Shown piece after piece: positions 11,074 through 20,473 of a stretch of DNA of 64,000 nt (position 1 is the first letter of the stretch; each line of letters starts with the position of its first letter). The stretch lies in the NCBI GenBank assembly GCA_013054445.1, contig JAAMPI010000038.1:1-64000 (forward strand), written 5' to 3'. The stretch comes from Cudoniella acicularis (lineage: Eukaryota; Ascomycota; Leotiomycetes; Helotiales; Helotiaceae). The notes below the pieces were generated by a model that made no database searches, was not told the DNA's origin, and was given only the letters and a program-made list of their open reading frames with translations. The position numbers and the translations under genes were made by a program.

Positions 11074-12261
11074 ATGACCTTCGAAAGTGTGTAATTTTCA
11101 ATTTCTTATTTACCGATCTTGAGCCTTCAAACTAATTAGAACTTTTTAGAGCACTCAACTTCTCCTCTCCTTAGGGCGATGCTGTTTAACCGAACTCAAT
11201 TTTACAGCCAGCCCTATGTAGTACTTGCACCCCCTTTTTTCGAATACAAAATATATTTTCAAGAATCTACCAGGCTAACCTTTTGTATATGCTTTGCAGT
11301 ATTGTAAATACTGGGTTCAATCGTGTTCCAGCTCTTTTCAAACTGCCAAACGAAAGCAGGGATATTGACAAGCTTGAATTTCAGATCAGGAAGCTGGCAC
11401 GCCGCGGAATCTCAAAAAACGGGATACTTCGAAAGGATTTCCCTATTTGCTACGTTGTAAAGCTACTTAATATTTATTGACTTCTTCCTATGATAGGGTC
11501 GGCAAGTCATTCGTCCATCCCTCCAAGAGGTTGCATTCACCTTCGACCTTGGGTGAAGAGACCTCAATACCCTAGTAAAGAAACATAGGGAATCAAGAGG
11601 AAAGTGTTGCTCAAGTAGCCTGGTCCATTTTTGCCCATTTTAACTGCACTTCATAACCAGCACTTGACTAATTAATTTGTTCTATGAGAGATGGCTTCTC
11701 AAGATATGGTTTTATCGCTCCTGCGGTCTGTCAACCTCAAATCCCATGCAAGTGCATGGCGTAAGTCATGCATGTTCTGCGAATGTTAGAGACAGTCCTA
11801 GAGCTGCTGCCGCCAGCAGGTTCAGTTTTGATACGCCTTCTATTAACCATATTTCATCTTTAGCTGCATCCTGCATAGCTTACGTTGCAAAATCACCACA
11901 GCCAATCCCAGCGGCCTACACAACGTGGCAAAATAAAGATAGTGACCCAAGTGTTGGTTTTCTTATCTGACACCAAGATATTCAAGTGAGAGCATGAGCC
12001 TATTGGGGGCGCGGCAGGCCGAGTAGGGACCTGGAATTAACCACAAATTGGCCAGTACGCTGCAGGAGTCAGCTAACGAAAATGTTTCTCACCCTTGAGA
12101 GGGTCTGAGTGACAAGATCTAGTTCCCTCTTTAGTGGGCCGTCCTCGGATTATAATGTTCTCGCCATCCGTGGGGCAGCTCAAAATTGTAATTGTGCTCC
12201 AGCTTCAGCGAATACGGAAAGTACTCCTGGAAAAAAAAGTACTTGAGAATTCTGCGGCAGA
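11074..12261. other. Intergenic, no supported gene
   Basis: About 1.2 kb. ORFs are short and in no case carry a domain or splice pair. The first 100 bp are the 3' flank of the amidohydrolase. Confidence 0.5.
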
Positions 12262-12420
12262 ATGACCCCAATCATCGTTGCCATTGTCGTGGCCGTCACC
12301 TTGTGCCTACTATTCAAGCGTTATTTGCGTCCCAACTCCGTCTCCTCATCTCTTTCTAGAATTCCGTTGGCCCACTTCTCGATTCCATACTCCAGATGGT
12401 GGCTGATGGACCTTTGGAGC
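12262..12420 (+). pseudogene. Cytochrome P450 N-terminal remnant
   Basis: About 53 codons: a membrane anchor (PIIVAIVVAVTLCLLF) followed by a basic/proline hinge and RIPLAHFSIPYSRWW. This is the usual start of a microsomal fungal P450 (anchor, then RIP.AH....RWW). The frame then loses similarity and stops at 12519. No heme-binding FxxGxRxCxG segment is found nearby. On the opposite strand, 12782 down to about 12430 reads NGGLSYVYTDVKRD, which vaguely resembles the next P450 segment, so an inverted break is possible. Only the N-terminus is supported. Confidence 0.4.
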
Positions 12421-12811
12421 ATTTTTGATCGTGCTGGCAGCTTGAACGTGCAGAATTCGTGGAGTATCTCCGTGGCGACAAAGCTGGAGATGACCGAGTC
12501 TCTCTTGACATCGGTATAGACATATGATAAACCGCCGTTGAAGCAGACGGCGCCATCGCTTTGTTGAAACGAGGAATTGCAATTAAAGTGAGGTTCAGCT
12601 TGAGGATTGGGACGTTGATAAATATCAATCTCCGTTGCAACAATAGTATCTAGGTAAACCTGTTGTACGCTACCAAACTCAAATAGGGTCAAGTTTGATA
12701 AGACAATACTAGTTAGTCTGCTGAGCAGATTCCAGCTTGTGCGCATAAATTGAGCATTATGATTGCTGTGCGTTACACACATTGTATTACCTCATAAAAC
12801 GTAATCAATAG

Positions 12812-14755
12812 CTATTTAACATGAGTACGAACCGTGAAATTCAGTACAGCCCAGGCTTCCATTTCAGAACTACTGTCGATCCGATCTGTGTTATCTTTCC
12901 TCCGATCACTACTGAAGCCATTCCGTTCGACTAGACCACCAAGTGTAGGTAACTCAAATAAGTCAAACGAGGTTGGGTGAGAAGTAACGAAGACTTTGAG
13001 AGTATCTTCACACCAATCATACTTTTCTCTCATCTCGGACGGCACCTCCGTTTTCAGCTTTCGGTCCAAGATTCCTAGAAAGTGGGAGCCATCAAGCCGA
13101 GCAGGAACTGCTTCATAAATTCCTTTATCAATACTCTCTACTTCCAGGAAAGGGCCCAGGTTGAAAATATGGACGTAGAGCGTCCTGGCTCCTTTGTTTT
13201 CCACTTCCAAGTGGAAGACTTCACGCTCTTGAACATTGAGCAGAGATCCTGGAGTGTAAACATCCCCGGAAACGCCGATCAGTCGAACATCGAAGGAGGC
13301 TTGGAAAGACGGATTCGGTGCGCCGTTAGTTAGTTCTTTGACCAATTTGAACTTGGCCAAATGCTCCATGATATCAGAAATATGGTAGATGTCTGATCGA
13401 GTGCTCGATATTGTAGGTACGTTAAGGACCCGTTGATCGAATTGGTCCAGTATCTCATATTCGTTCTTGGAGTTGAGAATGATATGAAAGCATGCTGAAT
13501 TACCATCCGTCAGAATCCGAGCATTGAGCAAATTGTTGTTCAAAGTCGCCAGCAATTTATCCAGATTTGGAAGATTAGAAGCCAGCCGTATTGGATATCT
13601 TTGAAGAGCGGCTTGTGTGAGGGATTTAGCAAGCCATCCTGTTTGAATGATGAGCTCCGTATCCACTGACTCCAAGTCCGAAGTAAGAGCTCCAGCTCGA
13701 GTTATGCTGGTAAGTATTGAATTGTCCATCGAGGGTAGACTGGGGTTTGCGGGAGCAAACGGAAATAGGATGAACTGGTCGCCACTGCAAACACCGTGAG
13801 CCTCGCCAGCCTGCAGTTGAAGGTTCCGGTTCTGTTTCCTGACGATTGGGATAACATTCTTGTCACTTTGGACGGTGACAGGCCCGAAAAATCCTTGGTT
13901 CGCGTTGCCGAAAAGTACAGGGCTTTGCTCTACAGTGGATCCTTTGAACAAAGCGCGCAAATACTTGTAGATATCTCGGTGATGCCTCCCATAACCGCCT
14001 GGTTCATCCAAGGTTCTTCGCAAAAAGTAAGACAGAGCCCCTTGTTTTGTATCGTCTGGAGTTTTTATTTCACGCGCTTCTTCATCAGGACCACAAGCAG
14101 CGATTATTGTGTATCCATCTGGATCGATGAGCCAGTTTAGGCGCATGGAAATGTCCCTGTTGTCTGAAGTACTTGTCGCAAGTTCGGAGCGCTTCTCAAG
14201 CTCTGTTGAAAATTGTTCGGGCTTGCAAAGGAGAAACCTGATATCATCTCGTCGGTAGGCAGTTGACGAGAAGCAACAGTCAAGGACAAGAGTGACGACG
14301 AGCCCTTTGCGAACCAGAGCATTTAGCAAGAATGCTAGTATCGGGCCCCGAAGAGGGTTCACTCCTCCCTCTTTTTTGTCATCGAGCAAAACCAGTGCAA
14401 GATCTCCTGTCGAATTGTCGGAGTATTCAGCGTATGGTTCTCCATGGGTGCCATGTCCAGAAAAATGGATGTATATGTAATCTCCAGGATGTGCCTGTGA
14501 TTGTACCCTCTGTAGAGCTGAAATTACATTTTCGTATGTTGGTCTGGACATTGGATCTCCGGGTAGAGTGGATCGCTGTTTGCCAAAGTCCTCCGTTGCC
14601 GTAAGCGTCTGTATATGGACATTGTCTATTGCGCTTTCAAGATACTCCTTCATGCGCCGGACATCTTGGACGCAACCTTTCAAAGGATTTTCCGGGTACG
14701 CATCGATTCCAATCAAAATCGCGTAATGGTCAGGCGAGATATTCTGAGCATCCAT
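12812..14755 (-). CDS. Caspase-like protease (peptidase C14/metacaspase type), 647 aa
   Basis: A single uninterrupted ORF. The N-terminal p20-like domain (residues about 8-290) starts YAILIGIDAYP, carries the catalytic His in FSGHGTHG (His101) and the catalytic Cys in LVLDCCFSS (Cys161 by alignment with metacaspase DSCHSG). The acidic loop DDKKEGG lies between them. After about residue 300 a second half follows that I do not recognise: a beta-rich region with FDVRLIGVSG and LYVHIFNLGPF, possibly a sensing or Ig-like domain common in fungal C14 proteins. Such enzymes are cysteine proteases, in fungi often linked to NLR-type cell-death control. It reads away from the TPR-CHAT gene on the plus strand, 2.2 kb apart. 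Catalytic residues are intact, so it should be active. Confidence 0.9.
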   Translation of the reverse strand: MDAQNISPDHYAILIGIDAYPENPLKGCVQDVRRMKEYLESAIDNVHIQTLTATEDFGKQRSTLPGDPMSRPTYENVISALQRVQSQAHPGDYIYIHFSGHGTHGEPYAEYSDNSTGDLALVLLDDKKEGGVNPLRGPILAFLLNALVRKGLVVTLVLDCCFSSTAYRRDDIRFLLCKPEQFSTELEKRSELATSTSDNRDISMRLNWLIDPDGYTIIAACGPDEEAREIKTPDDTKQGALSYFLRRTLDEPGGYGRHHRDIYKYLRALFKGSTVEQSPVLFGNANQGFFGPVTVQSDKNVIPIVRKQNRNLQLQAGEAHGVCSGDQFILFPFAPANPSLPSMDNSILTSITRAGALTSDLESVDTELIIQTGWLAKSLTQAALQRYPIRLASNLPNLDKLLATLNNNLLNARILTDGNSACFHIILNSKNEYEILDQFDQRVLNVPTISSTRSDIYHISDIMEHLAKFKLVKELTNGAPNPSFQASFDVRLIGVSGDVYTPGSLLNVQEREVFHLEVENKGARTLYVHIFNLGPFLEVESIDKGIYEAVPARLDGSHFLGILDRKLKTEVPSEMREKYDWCEDTLKVFVTSHPTSFDLFELPTLGGLVERNGFSSDRRKDNTDRIDSSSEMEAWAVLNFTVRTHVK

Positions 14756-15125
14756 TATCTAGACGCTGACGAGAGAGGACCATCAGAGCCGTCGCAGGGA
14801 TACGCGCGGCAAGTCGTAGGTAGGAAAATGATTCAAGCAGTGAGAGGTGAGAGCGGAGAAGGAAGACCTTGTATACAGGAAAGAGTATTGCGCAGTGGAG
14901 GCGTAGATAAGCTGAGGCAGCGGAGTGATGACAATTCGGGTGGGAGATCAGGTCCTTGCATCCAAATGGTCACTCAAACTTGAAAAAGACAGTTGGCTGG
15001 GCACCAGATAGAAAGAATAAGAGTGACAAGAACAAAAGTTCGTAATACGGAGAATGGGGCGGTGTTTGCGGCGGGATGCTTTTAAAAAAGTAAGGCTACG
15101 AATAACTAGTGGATCTATTTAACCT
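14756..15125. other. Promoter region of the caspase-like gene
   Basis: About 370 bp upstream of the minus-strand start at 14755. No ORF of note. No clear TATA box was found. Confidence 0.45.
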
Positions 15126-15197
15126 TAGCGTATGCAGAATGTATTGCAAAGCTTGGCAGGCCCGGTCGCCAAAATCTCCCACCTATTTTGTTAGCAA
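15126..15197 (+). repeat. Left arm of a 72-bp inverted repeat
   Basis: This 72-bp stretch equals the reverse complement of 15328..15399 at 67 of 72 positions. Four of the five differences are transitions. With the 130-bp spacer it makes a 274-bp structure like a small MITE or a transcription-stopping hairpin. It lies between the caspase-like promoter and the 3' end of the SH3-like gene. Confidence 0.85.
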
Positions 15198-15327
15198 CGC
15201 GTTGGAACTGAACCCTCTCACCATTTAAATCCTACCCAATACTCCCAATAATGTTGTAATTAATCTAAATAGGTAAGCAGGATGGTACAAACAGTGTTCA
15301 ATGGGAAGAGGCTTTAAGGCCAATGGG

Positions 15328-15399
15328 TTGGTAACAAAATAGATGGGAGATTTTGGCGACCAGGCCTGCCAAGCTTTGCAACACATTCTGTATACGCTA
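15328..15399 (-). repeat. Right arm of the 72-bp inverted repeat
   Basis: Partner of 15126..15197. It ends 40 bp from the stop codon of the SH3-like gene (15439), so that gene's transcript could run into it. Confidence 0.85.
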
Positions 15400-15438
15400 A
15401 ATCGACTAGGCAGCCAAGCAGGCGCAATACATGTATTC

Positions 15439-15792
15439 TCACGCAGCTTCCAAGGCATCTATCTTGACCTCTCCGCCATCATTCACAGCCTTGCCATTTT
15501 CAAGGCTCAGAGTAAATTTTCCAGCGGATGTCACGGAAGCAATCCAATATGGCCCTTCACGATTTCCCTCGGGGTTAAGCCAATACACTTTATCTCCCGT
15601 ATGAAACTCGGGTTTCTGCCAGTTGTTAGCAAAGCTGTCAAAAATTTGTCATTCCGGCTACAAACCTCGAGGTAGGTCGTGACCGTAGGACGTTTGCCAA
15701 CTTCCTTGAAGTTGAGGTTTTTGTCTCTGATTCCATTAATTAGAACACGGGCTGCGCGGGATTTCGGGGCGCGAACTCTTTAGGGGCAGACA
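15439..15792 (-). CDS. Small SH3-like protein, 5' end uncertain
   Basis: The last exon (15615..15439, 59 codons with stop) is convincing: FHTGDKVYWLNPEGNREGPY, then GKFTLSLENGKAV and GGEVKIDALEAA. This beta-strand pattern, GDxVYxL...REGPYxVAS..GxYTLS.xxG, is seen in small SH3-like proteins of filamentous ascomycetes. A CTAAC branch and GGCAG acceptor precede it at 15616, and a GTTTGT donor lies 50 bp upstream. The 5' exon reads ...NFKEVGKRPTVTTYLE in the fitting frame but has no Met. An ATG at 15792 (MSAPKEF) is in another frame, so a 1-nt shift or an extra intron is needed. Function unknown. It lies between the caspase-like and TPR-CHAT genes. Confidence 0.5.
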
Positions 15793-16990
15793 TTTTATAA
15801 TTGTCCAGAGTGCTGTCAATAGTAATGTCGAAATACTTGGAGAACTACGAGGGAAATGCTCGAGTCAGCCAGTCAGCCAGTCGTCGAAGTAAGAATGCTT
15901 TATAATCTTGAGGCAGAACCTAGCACGGGATCAAGCTATCAGCTACATTCACATGCACTTGAGAAAGAGCCAGGCTCCAGAATATGCCTAGGGAAACGCC
16001 TTGTTTACGGGTAACGGCCGCGAGGCACACTCCATACCTGCAAGCGAACCGGAAATGTGCATGATTCGGCTTGACAAATTTTTATTGGTGTCCTCATGCC
16101 TGCTCGGCATATCAGCCTCATTCAAGATCGCCGGTACTATGATGCGATTAAAGATTCCCGGAGACGAACCCCACGATCTAGAAGTAACTCACTTGTTCTG
16201 CGGCAAATAGCAATATTGACATGAAGCCACTCAGATCATATCTTCCTATGTGGAAACCCTCGGTAATTGCGGAAGAGATGTCCGATCGATTGAAAGTCAA
16301 CCAGAGTTACACCAGAGCACTGAAGTAAGCCTTCTTCACTACACTCACTGCCAGAGTGCTCGAAGTCCTTTGCGGCCTCCGAAATGATACGTGTAAACTT
16401 CCTTACCTTTGTTTGTTTGGCCTTTGAGTCTCTTTAAAAGTACAATGGCCAAAACCTTCCACCACTCCTAATGATTGGCTACCACTTTGGTCGACGTGCA
16501 TCTAGGCATCCCGCATGCGTCGCATTTGGCATTTGTAAGGTGCAATTACGTGGCATGAAGTTACGGGCTGGAAGGCTAACATGCCCCACTTCTGAGTGGG
16601 CACTTTTGGCCCGGAAACTGACGTGAAGAAAGGGCTGAACGAGAATGGTGGTGTGGAGGTCCGAAAAACCAGGCTTTTCGTTAGTTCTCTTTTGCTTCTC
16701 CCCTTTTCAGATCCAGAATAGATTTAGATTAATGCTTCGAGAAGATATCTTTTGTCCTCACATTGCTATCTCTTCGCGTTTATTATAGAAGTGGCCTTCC
16801 AAAGCAAACAAACACTTGAACGCTGTTTACCCTGGCCGCGTTTTCTTTTCAGCCATTGTAGTTTCTTTTTCAATTTGACTCCGCCAACTCATTTTCTACC
16901 ACACTGCGTCGTACTTCTCCGCTAGGACCTGGCGTACTTTCCGCTTTTAGTCATAGATTCCTATTAACTGAGCTGAATCCTTCTACTACC
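15793..16990. other. Upstream region of the TPR-CHAT gene
   Basis: About 1.2 kb, no supported gene. The last 200 bp before 16991 are pyrimidine-rich, and the start site itself (ACCATGG) is a strong fungal initiation context. Confidence 0.5.
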
Positions 16991-18868
16991 ATGGCCGAAT
17001 ATCTGGTTAGCACTATGAGCGAAGATAGACTCCAGGTACTAGATCAAATACTAGATGTCCTTGTAGCTAACCTTCTGGGCGAGGAGGTGAGTAATCGCAG
17101 CGATGACGAAACCAATTCAGATTTTAACAATACCAAGGGTGCAGAGGAAATGAAATTGGACGAGTCAGTGGAATTACAGCTAGACCTTGACTACGAGAAC
17201 CCACAAACGTTTTTCATGCTTTCAACCCGTTTGTACCAAAGAGCCCGGACCGCCGAAAATAGCTCAATACACCCAGAAAACCTTCTCAAGGCAGCCATCA
17301 ATTGTAGCAGTACGGCCCTCGAACTATCTCCAGCAGAAGATGAACGAATCGTCATTCTGTACCGTCTTGTGCCTATGCTCAAGGACTTGTTCGATTATAC
17401 AGGAGACAAGACCAACTTAGACCAAGCTATTGAAGCGGCGAAGGAACTCTTAGATTTGTCAAAAAATGACTACGACGACAAAGAGAAGGAGGAGATGCGC
17501 TTAGCTGCTAAGGGAGAGCTTGCTGCTGCGCTTGATCTGCGATATCTGGAGTTCAACGAAAATCTCGATCTTGAAGAGGCGTTCCATGTTGCTGAGGAAG
17601 CACTCACATCAATCGACAAGCTGTCATCTCAGCTCGCTAATGAGTTCGTCGCACGTCGAGCATCACTTTTAATCATCCTTGCCCAGTTACATGAAAGATT
17701 TTATGAGAGAGACCGAAGTCTTTTTGAGATTAACAAGGCTATTACTGCAACAGAGAAAGCTATTTGCTTAACGCCAAAAGAGAGTCCGAACTGGGCCTTG
17801 GCTTTGAGTAATCTCAGTCGTAAATTCCACAACAAATTCGACCAGAGCCGCGAATCATCAGATCTCGAAAATGCTGTGAAACATGCTCGTGCAGGCCTTG
17901 ATGCCAACCCGAGCATCGGAGATGTTCGCGCGGAATGCTTGAGCAGACTGTCTGCCGCACTCGCCACTCGATACGAAAGAACGAGAGACAGCAAAGATAT
18001 CAATGAAGCCAGAGATGCAGCACAAGAAGCTATGGGTCTCTCTGATCAGCAGGGATATGCCAGAGCAGCAAGGCTGAATTATCTCGTCAGTGCATACACC
18101 AGCATGTATGCCTGTGAAGGGGAACTGGCCGACCTAGATCAAGCCATCTCACTTGCAAGGAAGGCAGTTGGCTGGTTTTCGAAAGGAGTCTGCCAAAGGC
18201 TAGTTTCTTTATACCTACTTTTCGTTGGTCTCGCAAAAAGGTTTGAACGAAAACAAGACAATATGAGCCTGGATGAAGCTGCCGACGCAGTCCAAGACAT
18301 CATTACGTTAACACCGAAAACGGAGCCTTCTCTGGCTCGCGCATATGATGCCCAAAGCTGGCTGTATCAATGCCGTTATGAGAAAAGTGGTAACAGATCA
18401 GATCTTGACAATGCTATCAAGGTAGCAAAGGAGGCAGTCAAACGAACGCCGGAGAAAGATCCAGCCTACGCTAGTACCTTGAGCAATCTTGGATCCAGGT
18501 TAATATGTCTTTACGGAACGAGTGAACAACATGCCGATCAAGATAGTGCCATAATCAACTACCAAGAAGCCGTCGACCGAACGCCAAATGAAGACAGTGA
18601 CAAGGTCTACCGCACCCGAAACCTCGCGATTGCATTAACCAATCGATGTGTTCGCACTGGTGAACGAGACAGGGATACAGCGCTCTCTCTCTTTGTAGAA
18701 GCAAGTCACAATACCTACGGTCTCCCGCTCAATCGGATTGAGTGTGCTAGGGGTGCCATCGCAATTCTAGTTCATCGAAAGGTCTGGAAGGAGGCAAGTG
18801 CGCTGGCAGAGGAGGCACTCAAGCTTGTGCCACTGGCATGCCGTCGTTACATGAGCCACGAAGACTAG
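16991..18868 (+). CDS. TPR half of a fungal TPR-CHAT protein, ends at an in-frame TAG
   Basis: 625 codons from ATG 16991 to TAG 18866-18868. From about residue 70 onward the protein is an array of tetratricopeptide-like helical pairs with the fungal TPR signature (DLDNAIKVAKEAVKRTP, LSNLGSRL, DLENAVKHARAGL), repeated at roughly 45-50 residues. The first 60 residues are acidic and probably flexible. The frame goes on without shift beyond the stop into text typical of the link between TPR and CHAT (QYVIRQFHGLAAEAASL) and then the CHAT domain. So a single protein of 1159 residues seems to be the ancestral form. TPR arrays in this class bind partners or a trigger and hold the protease. CAG to TAG is the simplest cause of the stop. 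Confidence 0.85.
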   Translation: MAEYLVSTMSEDRLQVLDQILDVLVANLLGEEVSNRSDDETNSDFNNTKGAEEMKLDESVELQLDLDYENPQTFFMLSTRLYQRARTAENSSIHPENLLKAAINCSSTALELSPAEDERIVILYRLVPMLKDLFDYTGDKTNLDQAIEAAKELLDLSKNDYDDKEKEEMRLAAKGELAAALDLRYLEFNENLDLEEAFHVAEEALTSIDKLSSQLANEFVARRASLLIILAQLHERFYERDRSLFEINKAITATEKAICLTPKESPNWALALSNLSRKFHNKFDQSRESSDLENAVKHARAGLDANPSIGDVRAECLSRLSAALATRYERTRDSKDINEARDAAQEAMGLSDQQGYARAARLNYLVSAYTSMYACEGELADLDQAISLARKAVGWFSKGVCQRLVSLYLLFVGLAKRFERKQDNMSLDEAADAVQDIITLTPKTEPSLARAYDAQSWLYQCRYEKSGNRSDLDNAIKVAKEAVKRTPEKDPAYASTLSNLGSRLICLYGTSEQHADQDSAIINYQEAVDRTPNEDSDKVYRTRNLAIALTNRCVRTGERDRDTALSLFVEASHNTYGLPLNRIECARGAIAILVHRKVWKEASALAEEALKLVPLACRRYMSHED

Positions 18869-18991
18869 CAATACGTTATCCGCCAATTTCACGGTCTTGC
18901 TGCCGAAGCGGCGTCACTCTCTCTCCAGCAAGGCCAGTTTGAAAAGGCGCTACAACAACTCGAGTTCAGCCGTGGGTTCCTTCTCGGGCAC

Positions 18992-20473
18992 ATGATGGAT
19001 GAACGAGACGACTTAACAGCACTCAGGAAAGATCCGGACCACGAAGACCTGGCAAGGCGCTATGAATTCCTTCGATTCAGAGCGAGTGGAGAGGAGCTAG
19101 AAGGCTATCGTAGGGCAAAGTTACCGGGGGATATTGCGGGAGAGTGGAGCGAAGGGATTCGAGGCCAATTTGTGAGCGACTACAGAGAAGCACTTGCGAG
19201 AGAGCTCGCCAGGGACCGGAGAGAAGCTCTCAAAGAAATCCAGGACTGTGTCGACAAGATCCGGGCAGTCCCAGGATACGAACGGTTCCAGATGGCTCCA
19301 GAGATGGACGAGTTAAAAATCCAAGCCGCGGAAGGCCCAGTTGTGGTTGTGAATATCTCCGCAATCAGTAGCGATGCCATCATTCTCACACTTGAGGGTG
19401 CCAAGCCAATTCAACTTTCCGTACCAGCCTTGCTGAATATACCTCTTGCAATTCGAAAGAAGTATACTGCGTACAAAATGACCCACGGACGCTCTCGATA
19501 TCATGGAGACCGGCCTATCGTGAACGCAGACGATGATGATACGGACTCGAGTTCTATCGAATGCGCGTGGCTCTGGAACGTTTGTGTGAAACCGGTCCTT
19601 GACAAACTGGAAGCAATGGGCCTCCTTAGTTCTGATCCCGCCCACCCTTCTCGCGTTTGGTGGGTCGGTTCCGGCGTCGCCAGTTCTCTCCCGTTTCACG
19701 CCGCTGGGATTAATTTCGGGGCCAAGTCGACAGAGAACACGCTCAGCAGAATCATTCCTTCATACACGACGACCGTCAAGGCTCTCGCCTATTCCCGCTC
19801 CCGTGCTTCCATGTACACGACGAAAGATTCCAAGGACAACAAAGCCAATTCCATTCTTCTTGTCACCATGCCAACAACGCCCGGCCAGAGGAGCCTGCCT
19901 GGTGTTGCCGCGGAGAGCGCAGCTATTCAAAAAGTCTGCAAGGGCGTTTACAGAACTGACGAATTGCAGCTGCGAACTGCCGAAGAAGTCGTTAAGAGGC
20001 TAGAGGAATCAAGCTTTGCCCATTTCGCATGCCACGGAGTATCAGATCCCACAGAACCATTCAAAAGCTACCTTCTCCTACAAAAAGAAGTCAACGGGAA
20101 ACTAGTAGCTGACGAGCTCAACATGTCGGCGATTTCAAAAGTAGCAGCAGAACGCCGATTACTGCTTGCTTTCCTGTCGGCATGCTCGACGGCGGAGATT
20201 AAAGCAAGTCTGTTCGCTGATGAAGGCCTTCACCTTGCCAGTGCTTTCCAGATGGCTGGATTCGAAAACGTCATAGGAGCGCTCTGGTCGGCCAACGATG
20301 CGCTCTGTGCCCGTGTCGCGGAGGAGTTCTACACAGACCTGATCAGGAATGGCAATGGGGAGGTGACGTCGAGGGTCATCGCACAGGCGCTCCGACATGC
20401 CGTGATAACCATTCGTTCGCAGCCAAATATCAAATTTTCTCAGTGGGCACCTTTTATCCTTTTCGGTGCCTAA
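18992..20473 (+). CDS. CHAT protease half (caspase-HetF-associated domain), same frame as the TPR half
   Basis: 493 codons from the ATG at 18992 (MMDERDD), but the frame is already open from 18869, right after the TAG. Residues 1-110 of this part finish the helical region (ELARDRREALKEIQ). The CHAT domain follows: GPVVVVNISAISSDAI about 115, the catalytic His in HFACHG (His348, codon at 20033) and the catalytic Cys in FLSACST (Cys398, codon at 20183), then GALWSANDALCARVAEEFY. Both residues are intact. CHAT proteins are separase-related cysteine proteases. If translation restarts at 18992, or the TAG is read through, an active protease could still be made. Stands next to a second, caspase-type protease. 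Confidence 0.88.
   Translation: MMDERDDLTALRKDPDHEDLARRYEFLRFRASGEELEGYRRAKLPGDIAGEWSEGIRGQFVSDYREALARELARDRREALKEIQDCVDKIRAVPGYERFQMAPEMDELKIQAAEGPVVVVNISAISSDAIILTLEGAKPIQLSVPALLNIPLAIRKKYTAYKMTHGRSRYHGDRPIVNADDDDTDSSSIECAWLWNVCVKPVLDKLEAMGLLSSDPAHPSRVWWVGSGVASSLPFHAAGINFGAKSTENTLSRIIPSYTTTVKALAYSRSRASMYTTKDSKDNKANSILLVTMPTTPGQRSLPGVAAESAAIQKVCKGVYRTDELQLRTAEEVVKRLEESSFAHFACHGVSDPTEPFKSYLLLQKEVNGKLVADELNMSAISKVAAERRLLLAFLSACSTAEIKASLFADEGLHLASAFQMAGFENVIGALWSANDALCARVAEEFYTDLIRNGNGEVTSRVIAQALRHAVITIRSQPNIKFSQWAPFILFGA

Noticed and set aside
15225..15458. 77-codon minus ORF beside the inverted repeat
   Set aside because: Its frame differs from the SH3-like reading, and most of it runs through the repeat arm.
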